NCBI GenBank assembly: GCA_014651175.1
Contig: BMWJ01000001.1
Coordinates: 248,001 to 312,000, forward strand
Direction of reading: 5' to 3'
Source of the DNA: Streptomyces clavifer
GTDB taxonomy: Bacteria; Actinomycetota; Actinomycetes; Streptomycetales; Streptomycetaceae
DNA: 64,000 nt
Shown: piece by piece, positions 25,310 through 33,452 of the stretch
Numbering within the stretch: position 1 is the stretch's first letter
Layout: each line of letters starts with the position of its first letter
Translations under genes and position numbers: made by a program
The notes under the pieces: generated by a model
What the model was told of the DNA's origin: nothing
The model's input: only the letters and a program-made list of their open reading frames with translations
The model's database searches: none

Positions 25310-25774
25310 GTGGTGCGCAGATCAGTGGCGGTGGTGACCGCGATCGTGCTGTTCGGGGAGGCCGTGGGCATCGTGCTCGTCCACGCCGTCCTCGCGACGG
25401 TCGTCGACAACCAGAACATGTCCCTGGCCGGTATGGATCCGGGTGTCATGTCCACCAGCACCTGGGGGATGGGCATCGGCTCCGGCGTCCTCCTGCTGCT
25501 GTGCGGTCTGATACCCCTCCTGGCCGGTATACGCGACCGGTCGCCCGGCCGGTTCGGCCGCATCGCCCTCATCGGGTGCGCGGTCGTGCACGGGGTCCTG
25601 GGTGCGCTGGCGGTCGGGCTGGTCGGCTGGTCGGCGTTCGCCGTCATGATGGCCGTCCTCGCGCTGATCGTGCTGACCCTGGTGGTGTACGGGCGGAGCG
25701 AGCCCGGGGAGAGGGTGTCCGGCGCGGGCGGGCACGACAGCGGTGCCGGAGCGGGGGCGCCGGCACCCGCGTGA
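25310..25774 (+). CDS. small integral membrane protein
   Basis: 154 residues with four predicted transmembrane helices (VAVVTAIVLFGEAVGIVLVH, GIGSGVLLLLCGLIPLLAG, IALIGCAVVHGVLGALAVGL, AVMMAVLALIVLTLVVY) and a hydrophilic Gly/Ala-rich C-terminus. No catalytic motif is visible; it looks like a conserved actinobacterial membrane protein of unknown function. The GTG at 25310 is preferred because AGGGGGTGG lies 5 nt upstream; an in-frame GTG at 25301 lies inside that sequence. It converges with maf, whose stop is 13 nt away. Confidence 0.75.
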   Translation: MVRRSVAVVTAIVLFGEAVGIVLVHAVLATVVDNQNMSLAGMDPGVMSTSTWGMGIGSGVLLLLCGLIPLLAGIRDRSPGRFGRIALIGCAVVHGVLGALAVGLVGWSAFAVMMAVLALIVLTLVVYGRSEPGERVSGAGGHDSGAGAGAPAPA

Positions 25775-25787
25775 CGCGGCCGTCCGC

Positions 25788-26390
25788 TCAGACCCACAAC
25801 TCGGTGACGGAGATGTCCAGATCGCCGAGCAGTCGGCGCAGCAGCGGCAGCGAGAGCCCGATGACATTGCCGTGATCACCCTCGATCGAGTCGACGAAGG
25901 GCGCCGAGCGGCCGTCCAGGGTGAAGGCCCCGGCCACGTGGAGCGGCTCGCCCGACGCGACGTAGGCCGCCACCTCGGCGTCGGTCGGCTCGCCGAACCG
26001 CACGGTGGTGGACGCGGTCGCCGAGGCCGTGCGGCCGGTCGCCGTGTCGATCACGCAGTGGCCCGTCCGCAGGACGCCCGCACGACCGCGCATGGACTTC
26101 CAGCGTGCGGTTGCCTCCTCGCTGTCGGCGGGCTTGCCGAGCGCCTCGCCGTCCAGCTCGAGCACCGAGTCGCAGCCGATGACCAGGGCGCCACCGGCCT
26201 CCGGGCGGTCCGCCACGTCGGCGGCCTTGGCCTCGGCCAGGACGAGCGCGAGCTCGGCGGGCGTCGGGGCGGTGAGCGCGTCCTCGTCCACGCCGCTGAC
26301 GATCACCTCGGGGGCGAATCCCGCCTGGCGCAGCAGGCCGAGACGGGCGGGGGACGCGGAGGCGAGCACGAGGCGGCGCTGATCAGTCAT
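25788..26390 (-). CDS. maf: Maf-family nucleoside triphosphate pyrophosphatase
   Basis: 200 residues of the Maf/Ham1-related house-cleaning family, which hydrolyses non-canonical or pyrimidine NTPs to NMP and pyrophosphate. Visible motifs are the opening [18 protein letters not shown], the acidic [16 protein letters not shown] region, and [17 protein letters not shown] at the C-terminus. The ATG at 26390 fits the conserved N-terminal strand. In Streptomyces, maf sits among the acyl-CoA carboxylase genes, as here. It is probably transcribed together with, or just after, the small membrane protein gene upstream. Confidence 0.92.
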   Translation of the reverse strand: MTDQRRLVLASASPARLGLLRQAGFAPEVIVSGVDEDALTAPTPAELALVLAEAKAADVADRPEAGGALVIGCDSVLELDGEALGKPADSEEATARWKSMRGRAGVLRTGHCVIDTATGRTASATASTTVRFGEPTDAEVAAYVASGEPLHVAGAFTLDGRSAPFVDSIEGDHGNVIGLSLPLLRRLLGDLDISVTELWV

Positions 26391-26636
26391 ACGGGTCATC
26401 GTAGAAGGGGCTCGGAACACCTCGTGCCCCCGGCGCTTTCGCGTGCGGGCGGGGCCGGCCGGGCGGGGCAGGACGGCGGCGGCCCGCCCAGGGACGGGGC
26501 AGGCGCCGTGGACGTGGTGCGCGTCGAGACGCAGCGGGTGACGGCGGCGCAGCGGGTGACGAGGGCGCGGTGGCCGCCGGGGGCGCAGTGAAGCGCCGGG
26601 GCCCGCGCAGGCCGGTTCCGGGGAGCCGCCCGGGGC

Positions 26637-26765
26637 TCAGCGGGTGCCCAGGACGAACATCGCGACGACCATGGCCAGCGCGAGCAGCAGCCCGGCGCGG
26701 CGCATCATGTCCTGGGCGTCGCGCAGTTCCTTCGGCGGTTTGTTCTCGGGATCGGACCACAGCAT
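26637..26765 (-). CDS. 42-residue single-pass membrane protein downstream of accE
   Basis: An ATG at 26765 opens a 42-residue frame with a soluble acidic/Pro-rich N-terminus (WSDPENKPPKELRDAQDMMR) and one C-terminal helix (AGLLLALAMVVAMFVLG). Composition and codon use look genuine and the frame is the only hydrophobic one here. It lies between the 50-bp palindrome and maf on the same strand as pccB-accE. No known domain is recognised. The role is unknown; a membrane anchor or regulator for the neighbouring carboxylase is only a guess. It is too short for most automatic callers. Confidence 0.65.
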   Translation of the reverse strand: MLWSDPENKPPKELRDAQDMMRRAGLLLALAMVVAMFVLGTR

Positions 26766-26783
26766 GGATCCGATGGTGCTCCG

Positions 26784-26833
26784 GGCACGGCTGCGGCGCC
26801 TGAGTACGCGTACTCAGGCGCCGCAGCCGTGCC
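26784..26833. terminator. 50-bp perfect palindrome downstream of accE
   Basis: 25-bp arms with no spacer (starts GGCACGGCTG, centre GTACGCGTAC at 26804-26813). It lies 15 nt after the accE stop and 18 nt before the next ATG. It can form a very stable hairpin and probably ends the pccB-accE transcript. Confidence 0.85.
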
Positions 26834-26848
26834 ACTCAGCCCTTCCCG

Positions 26849-27055
26849 TCACGCCGGCCAGTACGTCCGCGCCCAGGACCGGGGGCCCGGCCGCTGCGTC
26901 CCGACGCGGGCGATGCGGCCGGGGTCGGACCACTGTTCGGGCGGCAGCGGAGCACCGGACGGCAGGGCTGCGGCGGCAGCCGCACGTGCCCGGACCACCG
27001 CCAGGGCGGCGGCCAGCTCCTCCGGGGTCGGATTGCCCCGTACGACCTTGATCAT
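26849..27055 (-). CDS. accE: acyl-CoA carboxylase epsilon subunit
   Basis: 68 residues with the epsilon-subunit signature: an N-terminal basic strand followed by GNPTPEELAAALAVVRARA, then W-rich C-terminal segments (QWSDPGRIARVG, SWARTYWPA). In Streptomyces the epsilon subunit binds the carboxyltransferase and stabilises the alpha-beta complex, raising activity. It lies 15 nt downstream of pccB on the same strand, as expected for one operon. The Ala-rich middle of the helix is longer than in some homologues. The giant palindrome follows it. Confidence 0.93.
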   Translation of the reverse strand: MIKVVRGNPTPEELAAALAVVRARAAAAAALPSGAPLPPEQWSDPGRIARVGTQRPGPRSWARTYWPA

Positions 27056-27070
27056 GGTGGCTCCCGGTGG

Positions 27071-28651
27071 TTAGAGGGGGATGTTGCCGTGCTTCTTCGG
27101 CGGAAGCGACTCGCGCTTCGTACGCAGCTGGCGCAGCCCCTTCACGAGGTGCGCGCGGGTGTCGGAGGGCATGATCACCGCGTCGACGTAGCCCCGCTCG
27201 GCCGCGACGTACGGGTTGAGCAGGGCGTCCTCGTAGTCCGTCATCAGCTCGGCGCGGGTGGTCTCCGGGTCGTCGGCGGCGGCGATGGTGCGGCGGTGCA
27301 GGATGTTCACCGCGCCCTGCGCGCCCATCACCGCGATCTGCGCGGTCGGCCAGGCCAGGTTCAGGTCGGCGCCCAGGTGCTTGGAGCCCATGACGTCGTA
27401 CGCGCCGCCGAAGGCCTTGCGGGTGATGACCGTGATCAGCGGGACGGTGGCCTCCGCGTAGGCGTAGATCAGCTTGGCGCCGCGCCGGATGATGCCGCCG
27501 TACTCCTGGTCGACACCCGGCAGGAAGCCGGGGACGTCCACGAAGGTCAGGACCGGCACGTTGAACGCGTCGCACGTGCGCACGAAGCGTGCGGCCTTCT
27601 CGCTGGCGTTGATGTCCAGACAGCCGGCGAACTGCATCGGCTGGTTGGCGACGATCCCGACCGGGTAGCCCTCCACGCGGCCGAAGCCGGTGATGATGTT
27701 CGGCGCGAACAGCGCCTGGGTCTCCAGGAACTCGCCGTCGTCGAGGACGTGCTCGATCGCGGTGTGCATGTCGTACGGCTGGTTCGCGGAGTCCGGGATG
27801 AGCGTGTCGAGCTCGCGGTCCTCGTCCGTGGTCTCCAGGTCGGCCTCCTCGGGGAAGGCGGGCGCCTCGGAGAGGTTGTTCGACGGGAGGTAGGACAGCA
27901 GGGACTTGACGTACTCGATGGCGTCCTTCTCGTCGCCCGCCATGTGGTGCGCCACACCGGAGGTGGTGTTGTGGGTGCGGGCGCCGCCCAGCTCCTCGAA
28001 GCCGACGTCCTCGCCGGTGACCGTCTTGATGACGTCGGGTCCGGTGATGAACATGTGCGAGGTCTGGTCGACCATGACCGTGAAGTCGGTGATAGCGGGG
28101 GAGTAGACCGCGCCGCCCGCGCACGGCCCGACGATCAGCGAGATCTGCGGGACGACACCCGACGCGTGGACGTTGCGGCGGAAGATCTCCGCGAACAGAC
28201 CGAGGGCGACCACGCCCTCCTGGATACGGGCGCCGCCGCCGTCGTTGATGCCGATGACCGGGCAGCCGGTCTTCATCGCGAAGTCCATGACCTTGACGAT
28301 CTTCTCGCCGTACACCTCGCCCAGCGAGCCGCCGAAGATCGTGAAGTCCTGCGAGTAGACGCAGACGGGACGGCCGTCGACCGTGCCGTAACCGGTGACG
28401 ACACCGTCCCCGTACGGCCGGTTCTTCTCGATGCCGAAGTTGGTCGACCGGTGCCGTGCGAACTCGTCGAGCTCCACGAAGGAGCCCTCGTCGAGCAGGA
28501 GCTCGACGCGCTCACGGGCGGTCAACTTGCCCTTGGCGTGCTGCTTTTCGACGGCGCGTGCGGAACCTGCGTGCGTGGCCTCGTCGATACGGCGCTGCAG
28601 GTCCGCGATCTTTCCCGCGGTCGTGTGGATGTCGCTCTGCGGCTCGGACAT
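27071..28651 (-). CDS. pccB: propionyl-CoA carboxylase beta subunit (carboxyltransferase)
   Basis: 526 residues of the acyl-CoA carboxyltransferase family. The N-terminal crotonase-like domain carries [14 protein letters not shown] and [16 protein letters not shown] (oxyanion and biotin site), and the C-terminal domain [10 protein letters not shown] and [17 protein letters not shown]. The Asp in AYDVM corresponds, from memory, to the residue that favours propionyl over acetyl-CoA in S. coelicolor PccB. With AccA2 and AccE it makes methylmalonyl-CoA for polyketide and odd-chain lipid synthesis. The ATG at 28651 is followed by the family's typical short acidic N-terminus. It is divergent from birA. 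Confidence 0.95.
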   Translation of the reverse strand: MSEPQSDIHTTAGKIADLQRRIDEATHAGSARAVEKQHAKGKLTARERVELLLDEGSFVELDEFARHRSTNFGIEKNRPYGDGVVTGYGTVDGRPVCVYSQDFTIFGGSLGEVYGEKIVKVMDFAMKTGCPVIGINDGGGARIQEGVVALGLFAEIFRRNVHASGVVPQISLIVGPCAGGAVYSPAITDFTVMVDQTSHMFITGPDVIKTVTGEDVGFEELGGARTHNTTSGVAHHMAGDEKDAIEYVKSLLSYLPSNNLSEAPAFPEEADLETTDEDRELDTLIPDSANQPYDMHTAIEHVLDDGEFLETQALFAPNIITGFGRVEGYPVGIVANQPMQFAGCLDINASEKAARFVRTCDAFNVPVLTFVDVPGFLPGVDQEYGGIIRRGAKLIYAYAEATVPLITVITRKAFGGAYDVMGSKHLGADLNLAWPTAQIAVMGAQGAVNILHRRTIAAADDPETTRAELMTDYEDALLNPYVAAERGYVDAVIMPSDTRAHLVKGLRQLRTKRESLPPKKHGNIPL

Positions 28652-28823
28652 CGGGTGGCGGCTCCCTGCCTGGTCACGGGGACGGCTGGTCACATCCAGT
28701 AGAGGCTGGACCCATGCGTGCTCGACTGCCGGCGGCTCGTCGGCGGTGTTGCTACTGATCCGTAGCGTAGCGGCGGGGATACGGTTCGGCAGTGCGTCGT
28801 TGGCCACACCTAATGTGGGTTGT

Positions 28824-29687
28824 ATGACACCTCCGGATGCGCCCCACAACCGCTGGTCGGACCTCGACAGGCCGCCCCTGAACGTCGGCGCGCTGCGCCG
28901 CGGGCTGCTGAAGCCGGGCGGGCTGTGGAGCTCGCTCGACGTCGTCGAGTCGACCGGTTCCACCAACTCCGACCTCGCGGCACGGGCGTCGGGGCTGGCG
29001 GAGGGCACGGTGCTGGTCGCCGAGGAGCAGACCGCGGGCCGGGGGCGGCTGGACCGGAGCTGGACGGCACCGCCCCGCTCGGGCCTCTTCCTCTCGGTCT
29101 ACCTCGCCCCCGGTGACGTACCCGCCGAGCGCTGGGGCTGGCTGCCCCTGCTGGCCGGTGTCGCCGCCGCCACGGGCCTCACGCAGTCGGCGGGCGTCGA
29201 CATGGCACTGAAATGGCCCAACGACCTCCTGGTGACCATCGACGGCACGGAGCGCAAGACCGGCGGCATCCTCGCCGAGCGCGCCGGGGACGGCGTCGTC
29301 ATCGGCATGGGGATCAACGTCTCGTTGCGCGCGGCCGAGCTGCCCGCCCCCCAGGCCGGCTCGCTGGGTCTCGCGGGTGCCGTCTCCACCGACCGGGAGA
29401 CACTGCTGCGGGCCGTCCTGCGCTCCCTGGAGCAGTGGTACGGCCGGTGGCGCGAGGCCGGCGGCGACGCTGCCGTGAGCGGCCTCCAGGCGGCCTACGC
29501 GGCGGGCTGCGCCACGCTCGACCGCACGGTGCGGGCCGAACTGCCGGGCGACCGGACCGTCGTCGGTGAGGCCGTCGCGATCGACGGCGACGGGCGGCTG
29601 GTGCTGGCCGCCGCAGGCGGGCTCCAGGAGCCCGTCTCGGCCGGTGACATCGTGCACCTGCGCGGGGTCGGGGGCGGCCTGACCTGA
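28824..29687 (+). CDS. birA: biotin--[acetyl-CoA carboxylase] ligase
   Basis: 287 residues of the group I biotin protein ligase, without an N-terminal DNA-binding domain. Motifs are the biotin-binding [10 protein letters not shown] and GRGRLDRSW loop (adenylate formation), KWPNDLL with the catalytic Lys, and [20 protein letters not shown]. It attaches biotin to the Lys of biotinyl domains such as that of AccA2. The ATG at 28824 lies 7 nt after a TAATGT box (28811-28816), suggesting a leaderless transcript. It is divergent from pccB, sharing a ~170-bp promoter region that contains CTACTGATCCGTAGCGTAG, an imperfect dyad of unknown function. Confidence 0.93.
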   Translation: MTPPDAPHNRWSDLDRPPLNVGALRRGLLKPGGLWSSLDVVESTGSTNSDLAARASGLAEGTVLVAEEQTAGRGRLDRSWTAPPRSGLFLSVYLAPGDVPAERWGWLPLLAGVAAATGLTQSAGVDMALKWPNDLLVTIDGTERKTGGILAERAGDGVVIGMGINVSLRAAELPAPQAGSLGLAGAVSTDRETLLRAVLRSLEQWYGRWREAGGDAAVSGLQAAYAAGCATLDRTVRAELPGDRTVVGEAVAIDGDGRLVLAAAGGLQEPVSAGDIVHLRGVGGGLT

Positions 29688-29868
29688 TCGGGGGCGGCGC
29701 CGGGCGCACGTCCGGAGCCGGACGGGCCGCACGGACGGGTGATGCCACCCATGACGCACCCGAAGCGGGTGACCGGAGACGTGAGCCAGGGCACACCTGC
29801 CGTATCGTTGAGGCGATCCAGCAACAGATCGGCAGGGCAGTGGCCAGGGAACGGGCAGGAGGCGGCCG

Positions 29869-31059
29869 GTGACCGTCGACGACACGAACTCCGGCGACGG
29901 CGTGGAGCCCTCGTCGGGACCCCCGGTCCACTCGACACCGCACCACGAGGTCGACCACACGGCCGAGCCGAGTGACGACCCGCTCGCCATCCGGCTGGAG
30001 GCCCTGATCCTCGGGGCCGACCGCCGCTACACGCCCTTCCAGGCAGCCAGGACCGCCGGGGTCTCCATGGACCTGGCGTCCCGTTTCTGGCGGGCCATGG
30101 GCTTCGCCGACATCGGACAGGCCAAGGCGCTCACCGAGGCCGACGTGCTGGCACTGCGCCGCCTCGCCGGTCTGGTGGAGGCCGGGCTGCTCAGCGAGCC
30201 GATGGCGATCCAGGTGGCCCGGTCGACCGGTCAGACCACCGCCCGGCTGGCGGAATGGCAGATCGACTCCTTCCTGGCCGGGCTGACCGAGCCCCCCGAG
30301 CCCGGCATGACCCGCACCGAGGTCACGTATCCGCTGATCGAACTGCTCCTGCCCGAGCTGCAGGAGTTCCTGGTGTACGTGTGGCGACGCCAGCTGGCCG
30401 CCGCCACGGGCCGGGTCGTGCAGACCGGGGACGACGAGGAGATGGTCGACCGGCGGCTCGCCGTGGGGTTCGCCGACCTGGTGGGCTTCACCCGGCTGAC
30501 CCGTCGGCTCGAGGAGGAGGAGCTCGGCGAGCTGGTCGAGGCCTTCGAGACGACCTCCGCCGACCTGGTCGCCGCCCATGGCGGGCGGCTGATCAAGACG
30601 CTCGGCGACGAGGTCCTGTTCGCCGCGGACGACGCGGGCACGGCGGGCGAGATAGCGCTCCGGCTGGTCGAGGCGATGGCCCAGGACACCACGATGCCGG
30701 CGCTGCGGGTCGGCATCGCCTTCGGCACGGTCACCACCCGCATGGGGGACGTCTTCGGTACGACGGTGAATCTGGCCAGCCGGCTCACGTCGATAGCGCC
30801 GAAGGACGCCGTGCTGGTCGACGGCGCGTTCGCCAAGGAGCTGACGCGGACCGGGGACGCGCCCGCCTCCGAGGCGCAGGCGGCCGAGGAGGTCGCGGCG
30901 GCGGCCGAGCGGGCCCGGCAGGCCGAGAAGGAGGGCCGCCAGATCGATGAGGCCCCGCTGCCGACGTACCGCTTCGGGCTGCAGCCGATGTGGCAGCGGC
31001 CGGTGCGGGGGCTCGGTGTCGTGGAGCCCTGGCTGCTTGCGCGGCGGGGGCCGCGCTGA
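29869..31059 (+). CDS. cya: class III adenylate cyclase
   Basis: 396 residues. An N-terminal helical regulatory segment (about 40-185) precedes a class III cyclase domain with metal-binding Asp residues at about 203 (FADLVGF) and 247 (TLGDEVLF), an adenine-pocket Lys (LIKTLGD) and the FGTTVNLASRL transition-state Asn/Arg motif. It makes cAMP from ATP, probably in the cytosol. A single such cyclase acts in Streptomyces germination and development. The domain ends with an Ala/Glu-rich insertion and a short tail. The start is a GTG after GGAGG. It lies between birA and enoyl-CoA hydratase, as in S. coelicolor. Confidence 0.93.
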   Translation: MTVDDTNSGDGVEPSSGPPVHSTPHHEVDHTAEPSDDPLAIRLEALILGADRRYTPFQAARTAGVSMDLASRFWRAMGFADIGQAKALTEADVLALRRLAGLVEAGLLSEPMAIQVARSTGQTTARLAEWQIDSFLAGLTEPPEPGMTRTEVTYPLIELLLPELQEFLVYVWRRQLAAATGRVVQTGDDEEMVDRRLAVGFADLVGFTRLTRRLEEEELGELVEAFETTSADLVAAHGGRLIKTLGDEVLFAADDAGTAGEIALRLVEAMAQDTTMPALRVGIAFGTVTTRMGDVFGTTVNLASRLTSIAPKDAVLVDGAFAKELTRTGDAPASEAQAAEEVAAAAERARQAEKEGRQIDEAPLPTYRFGLQPMWQRPVRGLGVVEPWLLARRGPR

Positions 31060-31291
31060 GCGGTGCGGGTGCGGCCGGAGCCGCATCGGGCCGTCCCCGC
31101 GCCTCCCCGTGCCCGGGCTCCGTTCCCTGCCCTTTCGCCCTCGGTCGCCGGGCGGGTTCGGGTGGGCCGCGTGTGCTCGGGGGCGCCGGACCGGCTTCGA
31201 AGGCGGGGGCCGGTGTCGGGCCGGTGTGGAGCAAGCGGGTCGGGATGTGCGGGCTGGAGGCCCCGTGGGGCGGGCCTGCGCCTAGGATCCC

Positions 31292-31312
31292 CCGGTAACG
31301 CTCGTTAACCGG
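31292..31312. promoter_or_regulatory. palindrome over the enoyl-CoA hydratase promoter
   Basis: CCGGTAACG CT CGTTAACCGG is an inverted repeat except for one extra base. It lies just after a TAGGAT -10-like box (31283-31288), so it would overlap the transcription start. Its size and position suit a TetR-like repressor operator. Confidence 0.4.
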
Positions 31313-31323
31313 AGGGGTGCAGC

Positions 31324-32136
31324 ATGACCGTCACGTCGGAGCAGCGGTTCGGGGAGTTCGTCGTCGTGCGGCGGCACGAGGGCCTGGAGCACGTGGCCGA
31401 GCTGGTGCTCGACCGGCCCCGGGCGATGAACGCCGTGTCCACCGACATGGCCCGCTCGATCGGTGCCGCCTGTGCCGCGCTCGGTGCCGACCCGGATGTG
31501 CGCGTCACCGTGCTCACCTCCAGTCACGAGCGTGCGTTCTGCGTGGGTGCGGACCTCAAGGAGCGGAACTCCTTCTCCGACGCCGAGCTGGTGCGGCAGC
31601 GCCCCACCGCGCGGGCCGCCTACACCGGGGTGCTCGAACTGCCGATGCCGGTCGTCGCCGCCGTGCACGGCTTCGCCCTCGGCGGGGGCTTCGAGCTCGC
31701 GCTGGCCTGCGACGTGATCGTGGCCGACCGCACGGCCGTGGTGGGGCTGCCCGAGGTGTCCGTCGGCGTCATCCCCGGCGGCGGCGGTACGCAGCTGCTG
31801 CCCCGCCGGGTCGGTGCGGCGCGCGCCGCCGAGCTGGTCTTCACCGCGCGGCGGGTCGAGGCGGCCGAGGCCCGGGAGCTGGGGCTGGTCGACGAGCTGG
31901 TCGACGCGGGGCGGGACCGGGAGGAGGCGCTGGCGCTCGGGGGCCGGATCGCCGCCAACTCCCCGGTCGGCCTGCGGGCGGCGAAGCGGGCGCTGCGGCT
32001 CGGGCAGGGTCTGGACCTGCGTGCCGGGCTGGAGGTGGAGGACGCGGCCTGGCGGTCGGTGGCCTTCTCCGGGGACCGGGCCGAGGGCGTCGCCGCGTTC
32101 AACGAGAAGCGGAAGCCGAACTGGCCCGGCGAGTGA
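31324..32136 (+). CDS. enoyl-CoA hydratase/isomerase family protein
   Basis: 270 residues of the crotonase fold. Visible are the oxyanion-hole strand (AFCVGADLKERNSFSD), the second loop AVHGFALGGGFELALACDVIVAD and the catalytic-Glu region GLPEVSVGVIPGGGGTQLLPRRVG. The C-terminal helices end in FNEKRKPNWPGE, typical of enoyl-CoA hydratases. It hydrates trans-2-enoyl-CoA in fatty acid beta-oxidation or amino-acid breakdown; the substrate range is unknown. The ATG at 31324 has a GGAGGGG Shine-Dalgarno. An operator-like palindrome covers its promoter. No other beta-oxidation gene is adjacent. Confidence 0.9.
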   Translation: MTVTSEQRFGEFVVVRRHEGLEHVAELVLDRPRAMNAVSTDMARSIGAACAALGADPDVRVTVLTSSHERAFCVGADLKERNSFSDAELVRQRPTARAAYTGVLELPMPVVAAVHGFALGGGFELALACDVIVADRTAVVGLPEVSVGVIPGGGGTQLLPRRVGAARAAELVFTARRVEAAEARELGLVDELVDAGRDREEALALGGRIAANSPVGLRAAKRALRLGQGLDLRAGLEVEDAAWRSVAFSGDRAEGVAAFNEKRKPNWPGE

Positions 32137-32207
32137 GCCGGGGCAGCCACGAAGATCATCAGCGCTGTCGACTGATCAAAGCCGACGAACCTCCCTAAGC
32201 TGGGGCA

Positions 32208-33383
32208 ATGGGTGGTGATGAGGTGCGGCTGCGGGCCGTGGTGTCGCTCGCGCAGTCGATGGCGGCGGCCTGCACCCCGCGCGAGTCGTGGCTGGCGGCT
32301 GCGCGGGGGGCGGCCGAGGCGCTGGGAGGCACCTTCGCCGCCCTCTCCGTGTGGGAGCGGGACCGCGGCAGGCTGCGGGTGCTGGTGAACGCGGGGGAGC
32401 GGGCCGAGGGGGAGGAGGAGTTCCCCGAGGAGGAGGCCTACCCCGTGCACCAGTTCCCGGAGATCACCGAATTCCTGCACGAGCGCTGGGCGGGCGGCGG
32501 TGAACCGGACGCCTGGGTGGAGACCGCGAACGGCGTTCCGGCCGTCGGGGCCCCGGCGCGGGGAGCCAGGCCGTACTGCCACCAGCGGGTCGCGGCCCTG
32601 CGGCGGCGCGGGCGGGGCTGCTGCGTGGTGGCGCCGATCGTGATGCACGGGCGGGCCTGGGGCGAGCTGTACGTGGCGCGCGCGGCGGGCGTGCCGGTCT
32701 TCGACCGGGACGACGCGGACTTCGCGACCGTGCTGGCCGCCGTCGTCGCGGCGGGCCTCGCGCAGACCGAGCGGCTGGAGGAGGTCCGCAAGCTGGCGTT
32801 CACCGACCCGCTGACCGGCCTCGCCAACCGCCGCGCCGTCGACATCCGGCTCGACGAGGCGGTGGAGCGGCACCATGCCGAAGGGATCGTGGTCAGCCTG
32901 GTCGTCTGCGATCTGAACGGCCTCAAGGCGGTCAACGACACCCACGGCCACGCCGTCGGCGACCGCCTGCTGGAACGATTCGGCTCCGTGCTGTCGCTCT
33001 GCGGGGCGATGCTCACCGACGCCCTCGCGGCACGGCTGGGCGGGGACGAGTTCTGCCTGCTGGCCGTGGGGCCCGCGGCGGACGACGTGGTCCGGGTCTC
33101 CGAGGAGCTGTGCGCGCGGGCCGTCGCCCTCGAGCTCGGCGACGGGGTCGCCTGCGGGGTCGCCTCGACCGGCGACGACATCGGCCCCGTCCGGTCCGCG
33201 CGCCGGCTCTTCCGGCTGGCGGACGCCGCCCAGTACCGGGCGAAGGGGGCGCACTCCCGGAAACCGGTGGTGGCGGGGCGGGACGGCGAGGTGCTCCGGC
33301 TCGCCGACCATCCTCCCGGCTCCCCGCACGACCGGCGCGGACTGCGGGGCAGTCCGCCAAGTCCGCCCCCGGATGCGCGGTGA
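32208..33383 (+). CDS. GAF-GGDEF diguanylate cyclase
   Basis: 391 residues. An N-terminal GAF-like sensory domain occupies about residues 10-185, and a GGDEF domain about 190-355. The signature is intact (RLGGDEF, GGDEF at 278-282), as are DPLTGLANRRA and CDLNGLKAVNDTHGHAVGD, so c-di-GMP synthesis from two GTP is expected. The usual inhibitory RxxD motif before GGDEF is missing (LTDA instead), so product inhibition may be weak. Context beside hutH and an enoyl-CoA hydratase matches S. coelicolor CdgE (SCO4931). c-di-GMP controls Streptomyces development through BldD. The C-terminus is a short basic/Pro tail. Confidence 0.9.
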   Translation: MGGDEVRLRAVVSLAQSMAAACTPRESWLAAARGAAEALGGTFAALSVWERDRGRLRVLVNAGERAEGEEEFPEEEAYPVHQFPEITEFLHERWAGGGEPDAWVETANGVPAVGAPARGARPYCHQRVAALRRRGRGCCVVAPIVMHGRAWGELYVARAAGVPVFDRDDADFATVLAAVVAAGLAQTERLEEVRKLAFTDPLTGLANRRAVDIRLDEAVERHHAEGIVVSLVVCDLNGLKAVNDTHGHAVGDRLLERFGSVLSLCGAMLTDALAARLGGDEFCLLAVGPAADDVVRVSEELCARAVALELGDGVACGVASTGDDIGPVRSARRLFRLADAAQYRAKGAHSRKPVVAGRDGEVLRLADHPPGSPHDRRGLRGSPPSPPPDAR

Positions 33384-33452
33384 CGGAGCGGTGGGGAGGC
33401 AACCCCACGACCGCTGGTGACATGCAGGGTTTCAGTCCGTAGGCTTCTGAAT

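Noticed and set aside
28745-28765. CTACTGATCCGTAG upstream of pccB/birA as another nucleoside operator
   Set aside because: It shares CTAC and GTAG ends but the internal spacing is 6 instead of 4 and the core differs; the genes are unrelated to nucleosides.
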